From Defluviimonas salinarum (GTDB lineage: Bacteria; Pseudomonadota; Alphaproteobacteria; Rhodobacterales; Rhodobacteraceae): 64,000 bases of DNA. This document shows, one piece after another, positions 1 through 8,535 of this stretch. Location: assembly GCF_026013545.1 (NCBI RefSeq), contig NZ_JAPDOG010000001.1:37815-101814 (forward strand), written 5' to 3'. The number at the start of each line of letters is the position of its first letter. The first letter of the stretch is position 1. The notes under the pieces are model-generated. The model saw only the letters and a program-made list of their open reading frames with translations, was not told the DNA's origin and made no database searches. The position numbers were made by a program, and so were the translations under genes.

Positions 1-863
1 ATCTCGGTGGTCGAGACATCGGCATGGCCGAGCAGCGTCTGGATCGCCCGGAGATCGGCGCCACCGGCGAGGAGGTGCGTGGCGAAGGCATGGCGCAGCA
101 CATGCGGCGTCACCTTCGCCGGCGCGATCCCGGCGGCCAGGGCGAGCTCCTTGAGAAGCGCATGGAACGCCTGGCGGGTCATGTGGCCAGCCTGCCCGCG
201 GGCGGGAAAGAGGTGGCGTCCCGGCGGGATCTGCGCCTTGAGCCGCGCGGCCTCCTCGGCAGCGTCTCGCGCCGCGAGCCAGTCTGCGAGCGCCGTGCGG
301 GCCGGGGGCGAAAGCGGCACCATCCGCTCCTTGTCGCCCTTGCCGCGCACCATCAGCATCCGCGGATCGCCGCGCGCCGCCGCGACCGGCAGGCCGACAA
401 GCTCGCTGACCCGCATGCCGGTGGCGTAAAGAAGCTCCATCAGGCAGATGTTGCGCAGGCGGTCGAAGTCGCCGCGGCCGCTTTTGCGGGCGGCGTCGAG
501 CAGCGTCTCCACCTCCTCGACGCTCAGCACTTTCGGCAGGCGCTTGGCCCGGCCCGGCCCGGTGATCTGGATCGCCGGGTTGTCGCCGCGCCAGCCTTCC
601 TCATAGGCGAAACGGTAGATCTGGCGGATCGACGACAACCGCCGCGCGCGGGTGGCGCGCGACAGACCCTCGGCTTCGCAGCCGACGAGATAGGCCTCCA
701 CGTCGGTCCGCGCCGCGCGATCGAAGCCGAGCCCGCGGTGTGCGAGCCAGCCGGCGAAGTCCTTCAGGTCGCGCCCATAAGCGAGAAGCGTGTTGCGCGC
801 CGCCCCGAGCTCCGCCGCCTGGGCATCGAGGAAGGCCGAGATCCAGCGGTCCGCGTCCTTCAT
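1..863 (-). CDS. xerD: tyrosine recombinase XerD, C-terminus cut by window edge
   Basis: Site-specific recombinase that, with XerC, resolves chromosome dimers at dif. The 287 visible residues begin MKDADRWISAFLDAQAAELG and show an N-terminal SAM-like core-binding domain (about 1-90) followed by the catalytic domain. Visible catalytic residues are Arg151 in the TGMRVSEL motif, Lys175 in RGKGDKER, His254 and Arg257 in the HVLRH box, and His280 in LLGH. The nucleophilic Tyr should lie about ten residues further on, outside the window, so the gene is partial only because of the edge. The ATG lies 2 bases after the stop of the upstream hypothetical gene, so the two are probably co-transcribed. XerC is the alternative, but the sequence and the aroK neighbourhood favour XerD. 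Confidence 0.93.
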   Translation of the reverse strand, partial: MKDADRWISAFLDAQAAELGAARNTLLAYGRDLKDFAGWLAHRGLGFDRAARTDVEAYLVGCEAEGLSRATRARRLSSIRQIYRFAYEEGWRGDNPAIQITGPGRAKRLPKVLSVEEVETLLDAARKSGRGDFDRLRNICLMELLYATGMRVSELVGLPVAAARGDPRMLMVRGKGDKERMVPLSPPARTALADWLAARDAAEEAARLKAQIPPGRHLFPARGQAGHMTRQAFHALLKELALAAGIAPAKVTPHVLRHAFATHLLAGGADLRAIQTLLGHADVSTTE

Positions 864-865
864 TC

Positions 866-2422
866 TCAGCCCCGCCGCTCCAGCAGCATCAGTTCGAGCG
901 CCGCGCGCCGCGCGACCCTCTCGTGCCCGAGGTGGCGCAGCAGGACGAGCCCCTCTGTCACGTCGCGCAACTCCCCGCGCGCGCCCTCGGTGATGTCATC
1001 GACCGCCGCGAGCAGAGCCTCGCCGGCCCGGTTCTCGTCGAGGAGCGTCGCGTATTTCGCAGCCGGCGCCTTGCCGGGCCCGAAGGCGGCCTGAACCGCC
1101 GCGCCCATCTGGTCGGGCGGGCGCGCATCGGCGGTCCGTCCGATCGCGAGACCGATCAGGAACGCCTCGGTGTCATCCGTGGGAGCCCGCGTCGCGGCGA
1201 TGCGCTCGGAGTCTTCGGACAGAAGGCCGACCCGGAACGCGAGCATGCCCGCCTCGCCCTCGAGACGCGCGCCGGACAGCGCGCGGCCGTAGAGCGCGGC
1301 GAAGGGGACCTCGAGCTCGATCGCCGACATCTGTTCCCAGGCTTCGGGCAGGATCTTCGCGATCCGCGCCGCGTCATGGGCCGAAATCGCGGTATCGAGC
1401 GCCTGGATCAGGTCGACCCGCTCCCAGACCCCGCCCGACGCCGCGGCCTTGCGTTCGGTGTAAAGCCCGAGGAGCCGGTTCGGCTCGATCGCGCCAGTCC
1501 GGGCCAGCCGCTCGCCGGCTTCCAGCCGCGTCTTCCAGCCGGCGTTGGAGCGCAGGTCGGCCTGCGCGAAGGCCACCGGCAGCGTCGTCGTCGCCAGCGG
1601 TTGTCCGATCGCCTCCATCAGCCGAAGCACGAGCGGCGAGGGGCGCTGCGGCACCGGCAGGGGCGGCTCACCCTCGAAAAGCTCGGGGTCGAGGAACCGC
1701 TCGAGGAGTGCTGCGGTCTCGGCATCGACATAGCCGAGCGTCTCGCCGGTCCTGAGCGACAGCGCCGCCGCGTTCCAGTCGCCGCCCCGCGCGAGGCAGA
1801 AGACCCGCGCCGGGAAGGTCGGCGCGATCTCCGGGGTCTCGCGCATCTTCACGCAGGCCCGGTCCTCCTGGCCGATGAGAAGCGCGACGTCGAACCAGCG
1901 GCGGAACGCCTCGGCCTTCGGATCCTCGACCAGTTCCAGAAGCGAGAGCGCGGGATCGAGCGCGCCGAGATCGAGAAGCTTGTCCACCCGCGCGAGGAAC
2001 AGCGCGCCGCTGCCATCGGAATCGACCGGCGGCGCGAGTTCGGCCAGAAGCAGCGTGTAGAGAAACGACTGGATCGCGGGCAGCGTATCGACGCGCTCGG
2101 CCCGGATCAGCCTTGCGAGGTCATCGGAAGCGGTGGTTCCCCACAATCCGCGCGGCAAGCCGGTCCTGGATTGGGGCAGAAGCCCGAGGCCGTCGAGCGT
2201 CGGCCCGTCGATCGGCGAGATGGCGATCGGCGAGCGGGAAACCCCTGCCGCCACCGGCGGTTCGATCCTCGTCGCGGGCGGCAACGGTCGCGCCGACGAA
2301 CCCGCCACCGATTTCGACAACCAGTCGATCGCCGACAGCGGCGGCGCTCCATGCGACTCCGCGTGCAGCGGGGTTGCCGTCAGGATCGCGGCAGCGAGAA
2401 CGCCGCCCCTAGTTTTCCACAT
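866..2422 (-). CDS. conserved hypothetical envelope protein with signal peptide
   Basis: 518 residues. A hydrophobic N-terminus (MWKTRGGVLAAAILTATPLHA) looks like a cleavable signal peptide with an AxA-type site, so the product is probably periplasmic or outer-membrane associated. The rest is an alanine/leucine-rich, helical sequence without cysteine clusters or catalytic motifs I recognise. It resembles solenoid or TPR-like envelope proteins only in general character. Related proteins are found beside xerD in other Rhodobacterales, sometimes under misleading antifreeze-type names. The start overlaps the preceding small membrane gene by 14 bases and the end is 2 bases before xerD, so the three minus-strand genes are likely one transcript. 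Function unknown. Confidence 0.8.
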   Translation of the reverse strand: MWKTRGGVLAAAILTATPLHAESHGAPPLSAIDWLSKSVAGSSARPLPPATRIEPPVAAGVSRSPIAISPIDGPTLDGLGLLPQSRTGLPRGLWGTTASDDLARLIRAERVDTLPAIQSFLYTLLLAELAPPVDSDGSGALFLARVDKLLDLGALDPALSLLELVEDPKAEAFRRWFDVALLIGQEDRACVKMRETPEIAPTFPARVFCLARGGDWNAAALSLRTGETLGYVDAETAALLERFLDPELFEGEPPLPVPQRPSPLVLRLMEAIGQPLATTTLPVAFAQADLRSNAGWKTRLEAGERLARTGAIEPNRLLGLYTERKAAASGGVWERVDLIQALDTAISAHDAARIAKILPEAWEQMSAIELEVPFAALYGRALSGARLEGEAGMLAFRVGLLSEDSERIAATRAPTDDTEAFLIGLAIGRTADARPPDQMGAAVQAAFGPGKAPAAKYATLLDENRAGEALLAAVDDITEGARGELRDVTEGLVLLRHLGHERVARRAALELMLLERRG

Positions 2423-2546
2423 TCAGTTCGACCGGTTCGTTGACCTCGGTCCGCTTCGGCGTCATGTCGCCGAGATAGGCGTAGCCCGCCAACCCGATGA
2501 AGCCGAGAAGCGCGAGAATGAAAATCGCCTTGAGAAGTCGCAGCAT
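2409..2546 (-). CDS. small single-pass membrane protein (45 aa)
   Basis: ATG at 2546 encodes 45 residues: a short basic N-terminus (MLRLLK), one hydrophobic segment of about 20 residues (AIFILALLGFIGLAGYAYL) and an acidic/polar C-terminus ending NEPVELNVEN. This is the layout of a one-helix inner-membrane protein with its tail in the periplasm. The preceding AGGAAAG-like stretch is a usable ribosome site. Its stop lies 14 bases inside the next gene, which suggests translational coupling. A longer in-frame extension upstream runs antisense through aroK and is rejected. No known family recognised. Confidence 0.7.
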   Translation of the reverse strand: MLRLLKAIFILALLGFIGLAGYAYLGDMTPKRTEVNEPVELNVEN

Positions 2547-2756
2547 TCTTTCCTGCCGTTTTCTTGTCGTTTGTCGGGTCTTGCCCGTTGCCTGTATTTG
2601 ACCCGAGGGTCCGATCCGCGATGTTACGGCGCGAATGCACCGATTATATATGGCAATTCCGGCGAATTCACGCCATTCACGGCAGAAAGTTTCGTCATGG
2701 GCAGGAGGTCGCCGCGCCGGCGGACCGGCTGCCGGGCCGGGGGTGAGAGGCACCGA

Positions 2757-3302
2757 GTGCGGCAAAGGCTGAAAAAGACGGTCGTGCTGGTGGGCATGAT
2801 GGGGGCGGGCAAGACCGCGGTCGGCACGGCGCTTGCGCGGCTGCTCGGCGTCGGGTTTCTCGATTCCGACGAGGAGATCGTGCGCGCCGCGAACCGGACC
2901 GTGGCCGAGATCTTCGAGCGCGACGGCGAACCCTTCTTCCGCGCCCGCGAATCGGAGGTGCTGGCGCGCCTTCTCGCCGGACCGCCCTGCATCCTGTCGA
3001 CCGGCGGCGGCGCCTTCCTGTCGGCCGAGAACCGCAAGCTGATCGCTGCGAAGGGCGTCTCGGTTTGGCTCCGGGCGGATCTGGAGCTTCTCTGGCAGCG
3101 GGTGCGCCACAAGAACACAAGGCCGCTCCTGCGCACCGCCGACCCGAAGGGGACGCTGGCGGCACTTCTGGACAAGCGCGCGCCGCTCTATACCGAGGCA
3201 GGCGTGATCGTCGACGCGCGGGCCGAATACTCGATCGAGGACATGGCCCGTCAGGTGATCGCCGCGCTGGCCGAACGCCCCGACATTCTGGAGACCGCAT
3301 GA
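2757..3302 (+). CDS. aroK: shikimate kinase
   Basis: Phosphorylates shikimate to shikimate 3-phosphate with ATP, fifth step of the chorismate pathway, cytoplasmic. From the GTG at 2757 the protein is 181 residues, the usual size. The P-loop GMMGAGKT sits at residues 13-20, followed by the shikimate-binding DSDEEI region, the STGGGA motif and the lid region with Arg residues around NTRPLL. GTG 2757 is chosen because homologues begin a few residues before KKTVVLVGMMGAGKT and a GAGAGG stretch precedes it. An in-frame ATG at 2697 would add 20 basic residues and is less likely. The stop overlaps the aroB start by 4 bases (ATGA), a typical coupled aroKB pair. Confidence 0.95.
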   Translation: MRQRLKKTVVLVGMMGAGKTAVGTALARLLGVGFLDSDEEIVRAANRTVAEIFERDGEPFFRARESEVLARLLAGPPCILSTGGGAFLSAENRKLIAAKGVSVWLRADLELLWQRVRHKNTRPLLRTADPKGTLAALLDKRAPLYTEAGVIVDARAEYSIEDMARQVIAALAERPDILETA

Positions 3303-4414
3303 CCGACACGACCGAAACCGTCCACGTGGATCTTGGCAGCCGCAGCTACGACGTGCGCATCGGCGCCGGGCTTCTCGCCCGCGCGGGGGCGGAGATCGCA
3401 CCGTTCCTCAAGCGGCGCCGGGTGGCGGTGCTGACCGACGAGACGGTGGGAGAGCTCCATCTCGACGCCTTGCGTAAAGGCCTCGGCGATATCGCGATGA
3501 CCGCGCTGGCGCTGCCGGCAGGCGAGGCGACCAAGGGATGGCCGCAATTCTCGCGCGCGGTCGACTGGCTCCTGGCCGAGAAGGTCGAGCGGCGCGACAT
3601 CGTGGTCGCGTTCGGCGGCGGCGTGATCGGCGACCTCGCGGGCTTCGCCGCCGCGGTACTGCGCCGCGGCGTGCGCTTCGTCCAGATCCCGACCTCGCTT
3701 CTCGCGCAGGTCGACAGTTCGGTCGGCGGCAAGACCGGGATCAACTCGGTCCACGGCAAGAACCTGATCGGCGCCTTCCATCAGCCCGCGCTGGTGCTCG
3801 CCGACATCGGCGTGCTCGGCACGCTGCCGGCGCGCGATTTCCTCTCGGGTTACGGCGAGGTGGTGAAATACGGGCTTCTCGGCGACGCGGCCTTCTTCGA
3901 CTGGCTCGAGGCGAACGGTCCCGCGCTCGCCGCCGGCGACATGGCCGCGCGGCAATACGCGGTGCGCCGCTCGGTCGAGATGAAGGCCCGCATCGTCGAG
4001 CGCGACGAGACCGAGGAGGGCGATCGCGCGCTCCTCAACCTCGGCCATACCTTCTGCCACGCGCTCGAGACCGCAACCGGCTATTCCGACCGGCTCCTCC
4101 ACGGCGAGGGCGTCGCGATCGGCTGCGCGCTCGCCTTCGAACTCAGCCAGCGGCTCGGTCTCTGTTCGCAGGAAGCCCCGAGCCGGGTCCGCGCGCATCT
4201 GAAGGCGATGGGGATGAAGACCGATCTCGCCGACATTCCCGGCGACCTGCCCGATGCGGAGGCGCTCCTCGCGCTCATGGCGCAGGACAAGAAGATCGTC
4301 GACGGCAGGCTGCGCTTCATCCTCGCCCGCGGCATCGGCGAGGCCTTCGTGACCTCCGACGTGCCGGGCGAGGCAGTGCGCAAGGTTCTGGGCGAAGCAC
4401 TCGCCCGCCGCTGA
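3299..4414 (+). CDS. aroB: 3-dehydroquinate synthase
   Basis: Converts DAHP to 3-dehydroquinate, second step of the shikimate pathway, using NAD+ and a divalent metal. 371 residues, normal length. The NAD-binding region (VVAFGGGVIGDLAGFAAA), the conserved PTSLLAQVDSSVGGKTG stretch, the NLIGAFHQP segment, the LNLGHTFCHALE metal-ligand helix and the HGEGVAIG metal histidine are all visible. Starts within the aroK stop codon, so translation is coupled. Followed by a repeat/hairpin that separates it from convergent ssb. Confidence 0.97.
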   Translation: MTDTTETVHVDLGSRSYDVRIGAGLLARAGAEIAPFLKRRRVAVLTDETVGELHLDALRKGLGDIAMTALALPAGEATKGWPQFSRAVDWLLAEKVERRDIVVAFGGGVIGDLAGFAAAVLRRGVRFVQIPTSLLAQVDSSVGGKTGINSVHGKNLIGAFHQPALVLADIGVLGTLPARDFLSGYGEVVKYGLLGDAAFFDWLEANGPALAAGDMAARQYAVRRSVEMKARIVERDETEEGDRALLNLGHTFCHALETATGYSDRLLHGEGVAIGCALAFELSQRLGLCSQEAPSRVRAHLKAMGMKTDLADIPGDLPDAEALLALMAQDKKIVDGRLRFILARGIGEAFVTSDVPGEAVRKVLGEALARR

Positions 4415-4445
4415 GGACGCTCGCCCGGAGCGAACGCCTCCTCAT

Positions 4446-4490
4446 CTTCATTGCCGAAATACCCCGGGGGTGTGGGGGCAGCGCCCCCAC
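4446..4490 (+). repeat. intergenic REP-like element with GC hairpin (copy 1), probable terminator
   Basis: A conserved 20-base leader (CTTCATTGCCGAAATACCCC, 4446-4465) is followed by a perfect 8-bp hairpin: GTGGGGGC at 4472-4479 pairs with GCCCCCAC at 4483-4490 across a 3-base loop. No U-tract follows. It lies between convergent aroB and ssb, so a bidirectional or factor-assisted terminator is plausible. A second copy with the same leader and its own hairpin occurs at 38027-38075. Confidence 0.7.
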
Positions 4491-4513
4491 GCGCCGTGGT
4501 CGTCAGCAGTCAA

Positions 4514-5032
4514 TCAGAACGGAATCTCGTCGTCGAGATCGGAGCGGCCGCCGCCACCGCCGCCGCCGCCCTGGCTGCCGCCGCCGTAGCCGCCCGAACC
4601 GCCACCGTATCCGCCCGAACCGCCGCCATAGCCGCCGGAGCGGTCGTCCTCGTAGCCGCCGCCAGCGCCGCCGCCCTCGCCGCGGCCGTCAAGGAGCGTC
4701 AGCTCGCCCCGGAACTGGCGCAGCACGATTTCGGTCGTGTAACGGTCCTGGCCGGACTGATCCTGCCATTTCCGGGTCTCGAGCTGGCCCTCGATATAGA
4801 CCTTGGAGCCCTTCTTCAGATACTGCTCGGCGATCTTGACGAGGTTCTCGTTGAAGATCGCGACCGAGTGCCACTCGGTCCGCTCGCGCCGTTCGCCGGT
4901 ATTGCGGTCGCGCCAGTTTTCCGAGGTGGCGATGCGCAGGTTGCAGACCTTGCCGCCGTTCTGGAACGACCGCACCTCGGGGTCGCGCCCGAGATTGCCG
5001 ATCAGAATGACCTTGTTTACCGATCCCGCCAT
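4514..5032 (-). CDS. ssb: single-stranded DNA-binding protein
   Basis: Coats single-stranded DNA in replication, recombination and repair. 172 residues: OB fold at about 1-112 ([19 protein letters not shown] start, WHSVAIF and [11 protein letters not shown] strands), then a glycine-rich flexible linker with three GGYGGGS repeats at about 132-152, and the acidic C-terminal tip DLDDEIPF that recruits partner proteins. The repetitive DNA at about 4560-4680 is simply this coded linker. Monocistronic, convergent with aroB. The 247 bases upstream (5033-5279) contain no gene I can support. Confidence 0.97.
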   Translation of the reverse strand: MAGSVNKVILIGNLGRDPEVRSFQNGGKVCNLRIATSENWRDRNTGERRERTEWHSVAIFNENLVKIAEQYLKKGSKVYIEGQLETRKWQDQSGQDRYTTEIVLRQFRGELTLLDGRGEGGGAGGGYEDDRSGGYGGGSGGYGGGSGGYGGGSQGGGGGGGGRSDLDDEIPF

Positions 5033-5279
5033 GCGGACATCCTCCTCGCGATTCCATTCGCCCCGTTAGACCATCCGGCCGCTGCCGATGGAAGGCCAAC
5101 ATGGTTGCGATTTCCCTAATTCCGGCCCGCCCGCGCCTCCGGCGGGTCTGCAACTTTGGGTGCAGACGCCCGCTCATCTGACCTCTGGTCCTGCGGTTCA
5201 ATGGCGTGGTGCGGGTTTTGGCTCCAGATCCGTACCACCAAAGCCGGGACATACCGCCCCGGCAACCAGGGAGACCGAC

Positions 5280-5528
5280 ATGATCCGCAAGATCCCCCTC
5301 GCCGCAGCCCTCGCGCTCGCTTGTGCCTTCCCCGCCGCCGCGAGTTCGATGCCCGATGCCGCGACCCAGGCGAAGATCACCGCCGACCTCAAGGCCCAGG
5401 GCTACGAGGTCCGCAAGATCGACTCCGAGGACGGCATGATCGAGGTCTACGCCGTGAAGGACGGCAAGACCTACGAACTCTACCTCGACGCCAACCTGAA
5501 GATCGTGCGCAGCAAGGAAGGCAGCTGA
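5280..5528 (+). CDS. small periplasmic PepSY-domain protein
   Basis: 82 residues: signal peptide (MIRKIPLAAALALACAFPAAAS) and one PepSY-like domain (KITADLKAQGYEVRKIDSEDGMIEVYAVKDGKTYELYLD region). Proteins of this type are periplasmic and often accompany b-type cytochromes or sensory systems; the domain is thought to bind or inhibit partner proteins. A GGGAG ribosome site precedes the ATG. The cytochrome b561 gene starts 55 bases downstream and a LuxR-type regulator follows, so a three-gene unit is likely. Confidence 0.85.
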   Translation: MIRKIPLAAALALACAFPAAASSMPDAATQAKITADLKAQGYEVRKIDSEDGMIEVYAVKDGKTYELYLDANLKIVRSKEGS

Positions 5529-5583
5529 GCCGGTTCGGGGCGGCGGGCCCCGTCCGCCGCCCGTCCACGCCGGGAGGCAGAAC

Positions 5584-6120
5584 ATGCGAAAAATCAAGGT
5601 CTGGGATCCGGTCGTGCGGATCTTCCACTGGTCGCTCGTCGCGGGCTTCACGGCGAACGCGCTCTTGACCGATCCCGAAGGCAAGACCCACGAGGCAATC
5701 GGCCTCGCCCTCGTCGCCCTAGTCGCGCTGCGGATCGCCTGGGGCTTCGTCGGATCGCACCATGCGCGCTTCGCCGACTTCCGGCCATCCATCGGCGCCG
5801 GTCTCGGCCAGCTTGGCGAGATGGCGACCGGGCGGCGCCGGATCCATGCCGGGCATTCTCCGCTCGGGGCGCTGATGATCTACAACCTGATCGCGGTGCT
5901 TATAGTGATCGGCTTTTCAGGCTACGCGATGACGACCTACAGCTTCTTCGGCAGCAGGTGGGTCGAGGAGGTGCACGAGATCGCCGTGCGTTGGGCGGAG
6001 CTTTCGGTCCTCGCCCATGTCGCGGCGGTCGTGTTCGAGAGCCGCAGGCTCGGGATCAACCTTCCGAAATCCATGGTGACCGGTTACAAGACCCTACCGG
6101 CAACCGGGACGCAGGAATGA
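5584..6120 (+). CDS. cytochrome b561-family membrane protein
   Basis: 178 residues with four predicted membrane helices. It starts with the family signature KVWDPVVRIFHWSLV (His in helix 1) and carries further candidate haem-ligand histidines at HEAIG, GHSPLGALM and LAHVAAVV, the pattern of two b haems held between helices. Likely an inner-membrane electron carrier passing electrons between quinol or NAD-linked donors and periplasmic acceptors. The preceding gene is a PepSY protein; the stop overlaps the next start (ATGA). The physiological partner is not shown by the sequence. Confidence 0.88.
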   Translation: MRKIKVWDPVVRIFHWSLVAGFTANALLTDPEGKTHEAIGLALVALVALRIAWGFVGSHHARFADFRPSIGAGLGQLGEMATGRRRIHAGHSPLGALMIYNLIAVLIVIGFSGYAMTTYSFFGSRWVEEVHEIAVRWAELSVLAHVAAVVFESRRLGINLPKSMVTGYKTLPATGTQE

Positions 6121-6638
6121 CCGACGGCACGGCCCCAGGCAAAGACAGGCAGGCGGCGATCCTTGTGCTCATGGCAGTGCAGGGCTTCTGCGCCGCCTTC
6201 TTTCTCTTCGACGCCACCACCGATCTCCTTACCAACCCCGACTCGCTGTTTCAGGGGCCGCACATGATGCTCGAGCTTGTCGCCACGCTCGGCCTGATCG
6301 CCGGGATCGCCTTCGAGGGCGCTTATCTCGTGCGGCTCCTGCGGCGGCAGGCCCATGTCGAGCGCGCGCTCTCGGTCGCCTCGGGCGCGCTGCATGACGT
6401 GATGGAGAGCTATTTCGAACAGTGGCAGCTGACCCCGGCCGAGGCGGACGTCGCGCAGTTCACCATCAAGGGCTGCTCGATCGCCGAGATCGCCGAGTTG
6501 CGAGGCTCCGCCGAGGCGACGGTCAAGACCCACCTGAACGCGATCTACCGCAAGGCCGGGCTCCGTGGCCGCGCCCAGCTCGTCAACCTGCTGATCGAGG
6601 AGCTGCTCGGCGGCCGGATCGCGCAAAGGGAGAGTTAA
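6117..6638 (+). CDS. membrane-anchored LuxR-type helix-turn-helix regulator
   Basis: 173 residues. The N-terminal half has two hydrophobic helices (AAILVLMAVQGFCAAFFLF and MLELVATLGLIAGIAFEGAY), followed by a linker that could coil. The C-terminal 65 residues form a LuxR/GerE helix-turn-helix (LTPAEADVAQFTIKGCSIAE, then TVKTHLNAIYRKAG). There is no receiver or ligand-binding PAS domain, so the DNA-binding domain appears tethered to the inner membrane. Coupled by ATGA overlap to the b561 gene, which suggests that it senses the redox state or occupancy of the b561/PepSY pair (inference). Targets unknown. Confidence 0.85.
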   Translation: MTDGTAPGKDRQAAILVLMAVQGFCAAFFLFDATTDLLTNPDSLFQGPHMMLELVATLGLIAGIAFEGAYLVRLLRRQAHVERALSVASGALHDVMESYFEQWQLTPAEADVAQFTIKGCSIAEIAELRGSAEATVKTHLNAIYRKAGLRGRAQLVNLLIEELLGGRIAQRES

Positions 6639-6741
6639 GATGGCAAACGAGCAACCTGAGGTGGCGATCCGCGCAAAGTCCTGTTCGGCGGCGAAAATTT
6701 CGGTATAGTCCGGCGCGGTAAAAGTGCCGGACGAGGGACCG

Positions 6742-7350
6742 ATGCGTATTTCCAGGGCAGCATTCGTGGCCGCGACCGTGGTGTCGTCGGTTGGGGCGGC
6801 GCAGGCCGAAGGTCTGGTCTTGTCAAGGTCAGGCAGCCTGCCGGGATCGCGGCTGGCGCAGTTTCACAAGCAGACCGCGGTGCTCGACAGCCGCGCGTCG
6901 ACCCAGTACGCCGCCTCGACGCGCTTGACGCCGAACGGCAAGAGCCCGGTGTCGTCAACGTCAATCCCGTCCTATTCCGGGCGCTATCGCGGGCTCTACC
7001 TCGACGCGGCCAAGACGGCAGCGCGCAGGCATGGCGTGCCGGAGGACCTGTTCCTGAGACTCGTGCAACAGGAATCGGGCTGGAACCCGAAGGCGGTGTC
7101 CAACAAGGGGGCGACGGGGCTTGCCCAGCTGATGCCGGCGACGGCCCGGCGGCTTGGCGTGAACGCCACCGATCCGCACGACAATCTCGACGGCGGCGCG
7201 CGCTACCTGCGCATGATGTATGACCGCTTCGGCAACTGGAAACTCGCGCTCGCGGCCTACAATGCGGGGCCTGAGGCGGTCGCCAAGTATGGCGGCGTGC
7301 CGCCCTATGCCGAGACCAAGGGTTACGTCCGGGCGATCCTCGGCATCTGA
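6742..7350 (+). CDS. lytic transglycosylase, SLT family
   Basis: 202 residues. Signal peptide [22 protein letters not shown], a low-complexity linker to about residue 80, then an SLT domain that cleaves the MurNAc-GlcNAc bond of peptidoglycan. The catalytic Glu is Glu111 in the [11 protein letters not shown] motif; the [10 protein letters not shown] and AYNAGP motifs follow as expected. The ATG at 6742 is chosen over the GTG at 6724 because it follows GAGGGACC and starts a clean signal peptide. A TATAGT box at 6704-6709 could be its -10 element. Stands alone. Confidence 0.92.
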   Translation: MRISRAAFVAATVVSSVGAAQAEGLVLSRSGSLPGSRLAQFHKQTAVLDSRASTQYAASTRLTPNGKSPVSSTSIPSYSGRYRGLYLDAAKTAARRHGVPEDLFLRLVQQESGWNPKAVSNKGATGLAQLMPATARRLGVNATDPHDNLDGGARYLRMMYDRFGNWKLALAAYNAGPEAVAKYGGVPPYAETKGYVRAILGI

Positions 7351-7377
7351 ACCGACCCGTCGGTGCCGCGGCCGGCG

Positions 7378-7680
7378 TCAGCGGCGCTCAGTGGCGGCCG
7401 GCTCTTCCTCGATGACGTAGTCGCGCGGGATCCCCTTCGTCGCGCGCGCCCAGATCGTCGCCGCGGCACGGCTCTGGTGAGCATCGAACGCGGCCCGGTC
7501 GCGGAACGTCTCGGCCACCGCGAAGCGGCAGGGATCGGCGTGGGAGCGCAGCACCTCGAAGCGCAGGCAGCCGGGCTCGGCCCGAGTGAGCCGGATGTGA
7601 TCAGCCAGGAGGCCTGAGATGCGGTCGGCCTCTTCCAGAGACCGGCAGACCAGAAATCCCGAGAGCTTGACGCGCGACAT
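7378..7680 (-). CDS. ABM-fold (antibiotic biosynthesis monooxygenase-like) protein
   Basis: 100 residues forming one dimeric alpha/beta-barrel ABM domain (VKLSGFLVCRSLEEADRISG, EPGCLRFEVLRS, FAVAETFRDRAAFDAHQ). Such proteins include quinol monooxygenases (YgiN type), but many have no known substrate. The E-x-F-x-D-x-x-A-F-x-x-H segment, typical of the family, is intact. Convergent with the lytic transglycosylase gene. The 180 bases upstream (7681-7860) hold no further gene. Confidence 0.75.
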   Translation of the reverse strand: MSRVKLSGFLVCRSLEEADRISGLLADHIRLTRAEPGCLRFEVLRSHADPCRFAVAETFRDRAAFDAHQSRAAATIWARATKGIPRDYVIEEEPAATERR

Positions 7681-7860
7681 GCAAAAGAAGGTAGGACCGT
7701 TCCGGCGTGAGGCAAGAGAAATCCACCGCCGGGGAGGCGAAAGCCGGCGTATTCTTGCGAAAACCGGGCCGAACCGTGCGCGCAGAGGTGCTTATCACCA
7801 TCCGGCGCGGCGTCCCTTGCGACGGATGGATCCGGCCGCCACCGGTGCTACCCTGTCGCC

Positions 7861-8526
7861 ATGTGCGGACGATTCATCCTCGGTGACGGCAGCTGGGCCG
7901 AATATCACGACGCGCTCTCGGTCATTCGCGGCGCGGCCGGCCGGGTCAGCTACAACATCAAGCCGACCGAGACCGTCAGCCTCGCCTTCAACGGCGCGGG
8001 CGGGCTCGAGGCCGGTGCGGCGCGCTGGTGGTTCGTGCCGCACTGGCACAGGGGCGAGGTGAAGGAGTGGAAGGCCACGACCTTTAACGCGCGGATCGAG
8101 AGCGCGCATGAAAAGCCGGTGTTCCGGGCCGCCTGGGCGGCGGGGCGCTGCATCCTGCCCGCCTCGGGCTATTACGAGTGGACCGGCGAGAAGGGGCGCA
8201 AGCAGCCCTGGCTCATCACGGTCGAGCAGAACCTGCCGGTCTTTTTCTTCGCGGGCCTGAAGGCGGCGCGTCCCGATGGCAGCCTGACCTGCGCGATCCT
8301 CACCCGCGCTGCCGACCCGTCGATCCGGCACCTGCATCCGCGGATGCCGGTGGTCCTGAGTTCGGAGGAACTGCTGCCGTGGCTCGACGCCGCGACACCG
8401 GATGAAGACGCGGTGGCGACGCTCGGGACCGGCTGGTCGGGGCGCTACGTGACTCGCAGGGTCCGGCCCTTCGGTATCGCCGATGACGGGCCCGAGCTGA
8501 TCGAGGCCGACGGCTTCGATCTCTGA
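7861..8526 (+). CDS. SRAP-domain protein (YedK/HMCES family)
   Basis: 221 residues. The family crosslinks to abasic sites in single-stranded DNA through the N-terminal Cys exposed after Met removal, protecting replication forks. Here Cys2 (MCGRF), Asn76 and Arg78 (TTFNARIE), Glu106 (GYYEW) and His159 (HLHPRMPV) make a complete active site. Length is normal. No operon partner; the LysR gene downstream is convergent with a 9-base gap. Confidence 0.93.
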   Translation: MCGRFILGDGSWAEYHDALSVIRGAAGRVSYNIKPTETVSLAFNGAGGLEAGAARWWFVPHWHRGEVKEWKATTFNARIESAHEKPVFRAAWAAGRCILPASGYYEWTGEKGRKQPWLITVEQNLPVFFFAGLKAARPDGSLTCAILTRAADPSIRHLHPRMPVVLSSEELLPWLDAATPDEDAVATLGTGWSGRYVTRRVRPFGIADDGPELIEADGFDL

Positions 8527-8535
8527 GCCGCCCTG

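Noticed and set aside
1-863. XerD as the integrase of a mobile element
   Set aside because: Sequence and neighbours (aroK-aroB) are those of the housekeeping recombinase; no attachment-site repeats, tRNA or phage genes are nearby.
4560-4680. Tandem GC-rich repeats that look like a minisatellite
   Set aside because: They encode the GGYGGGS linker of SSB, a normal feature of this protein.
5033-5279. Possible small RNA or tRNA upstream of ssb
   Set aside because: No cloverleaf, no T-loop consensus and no convincing terminator; treated as ordinary intergenic sequence.
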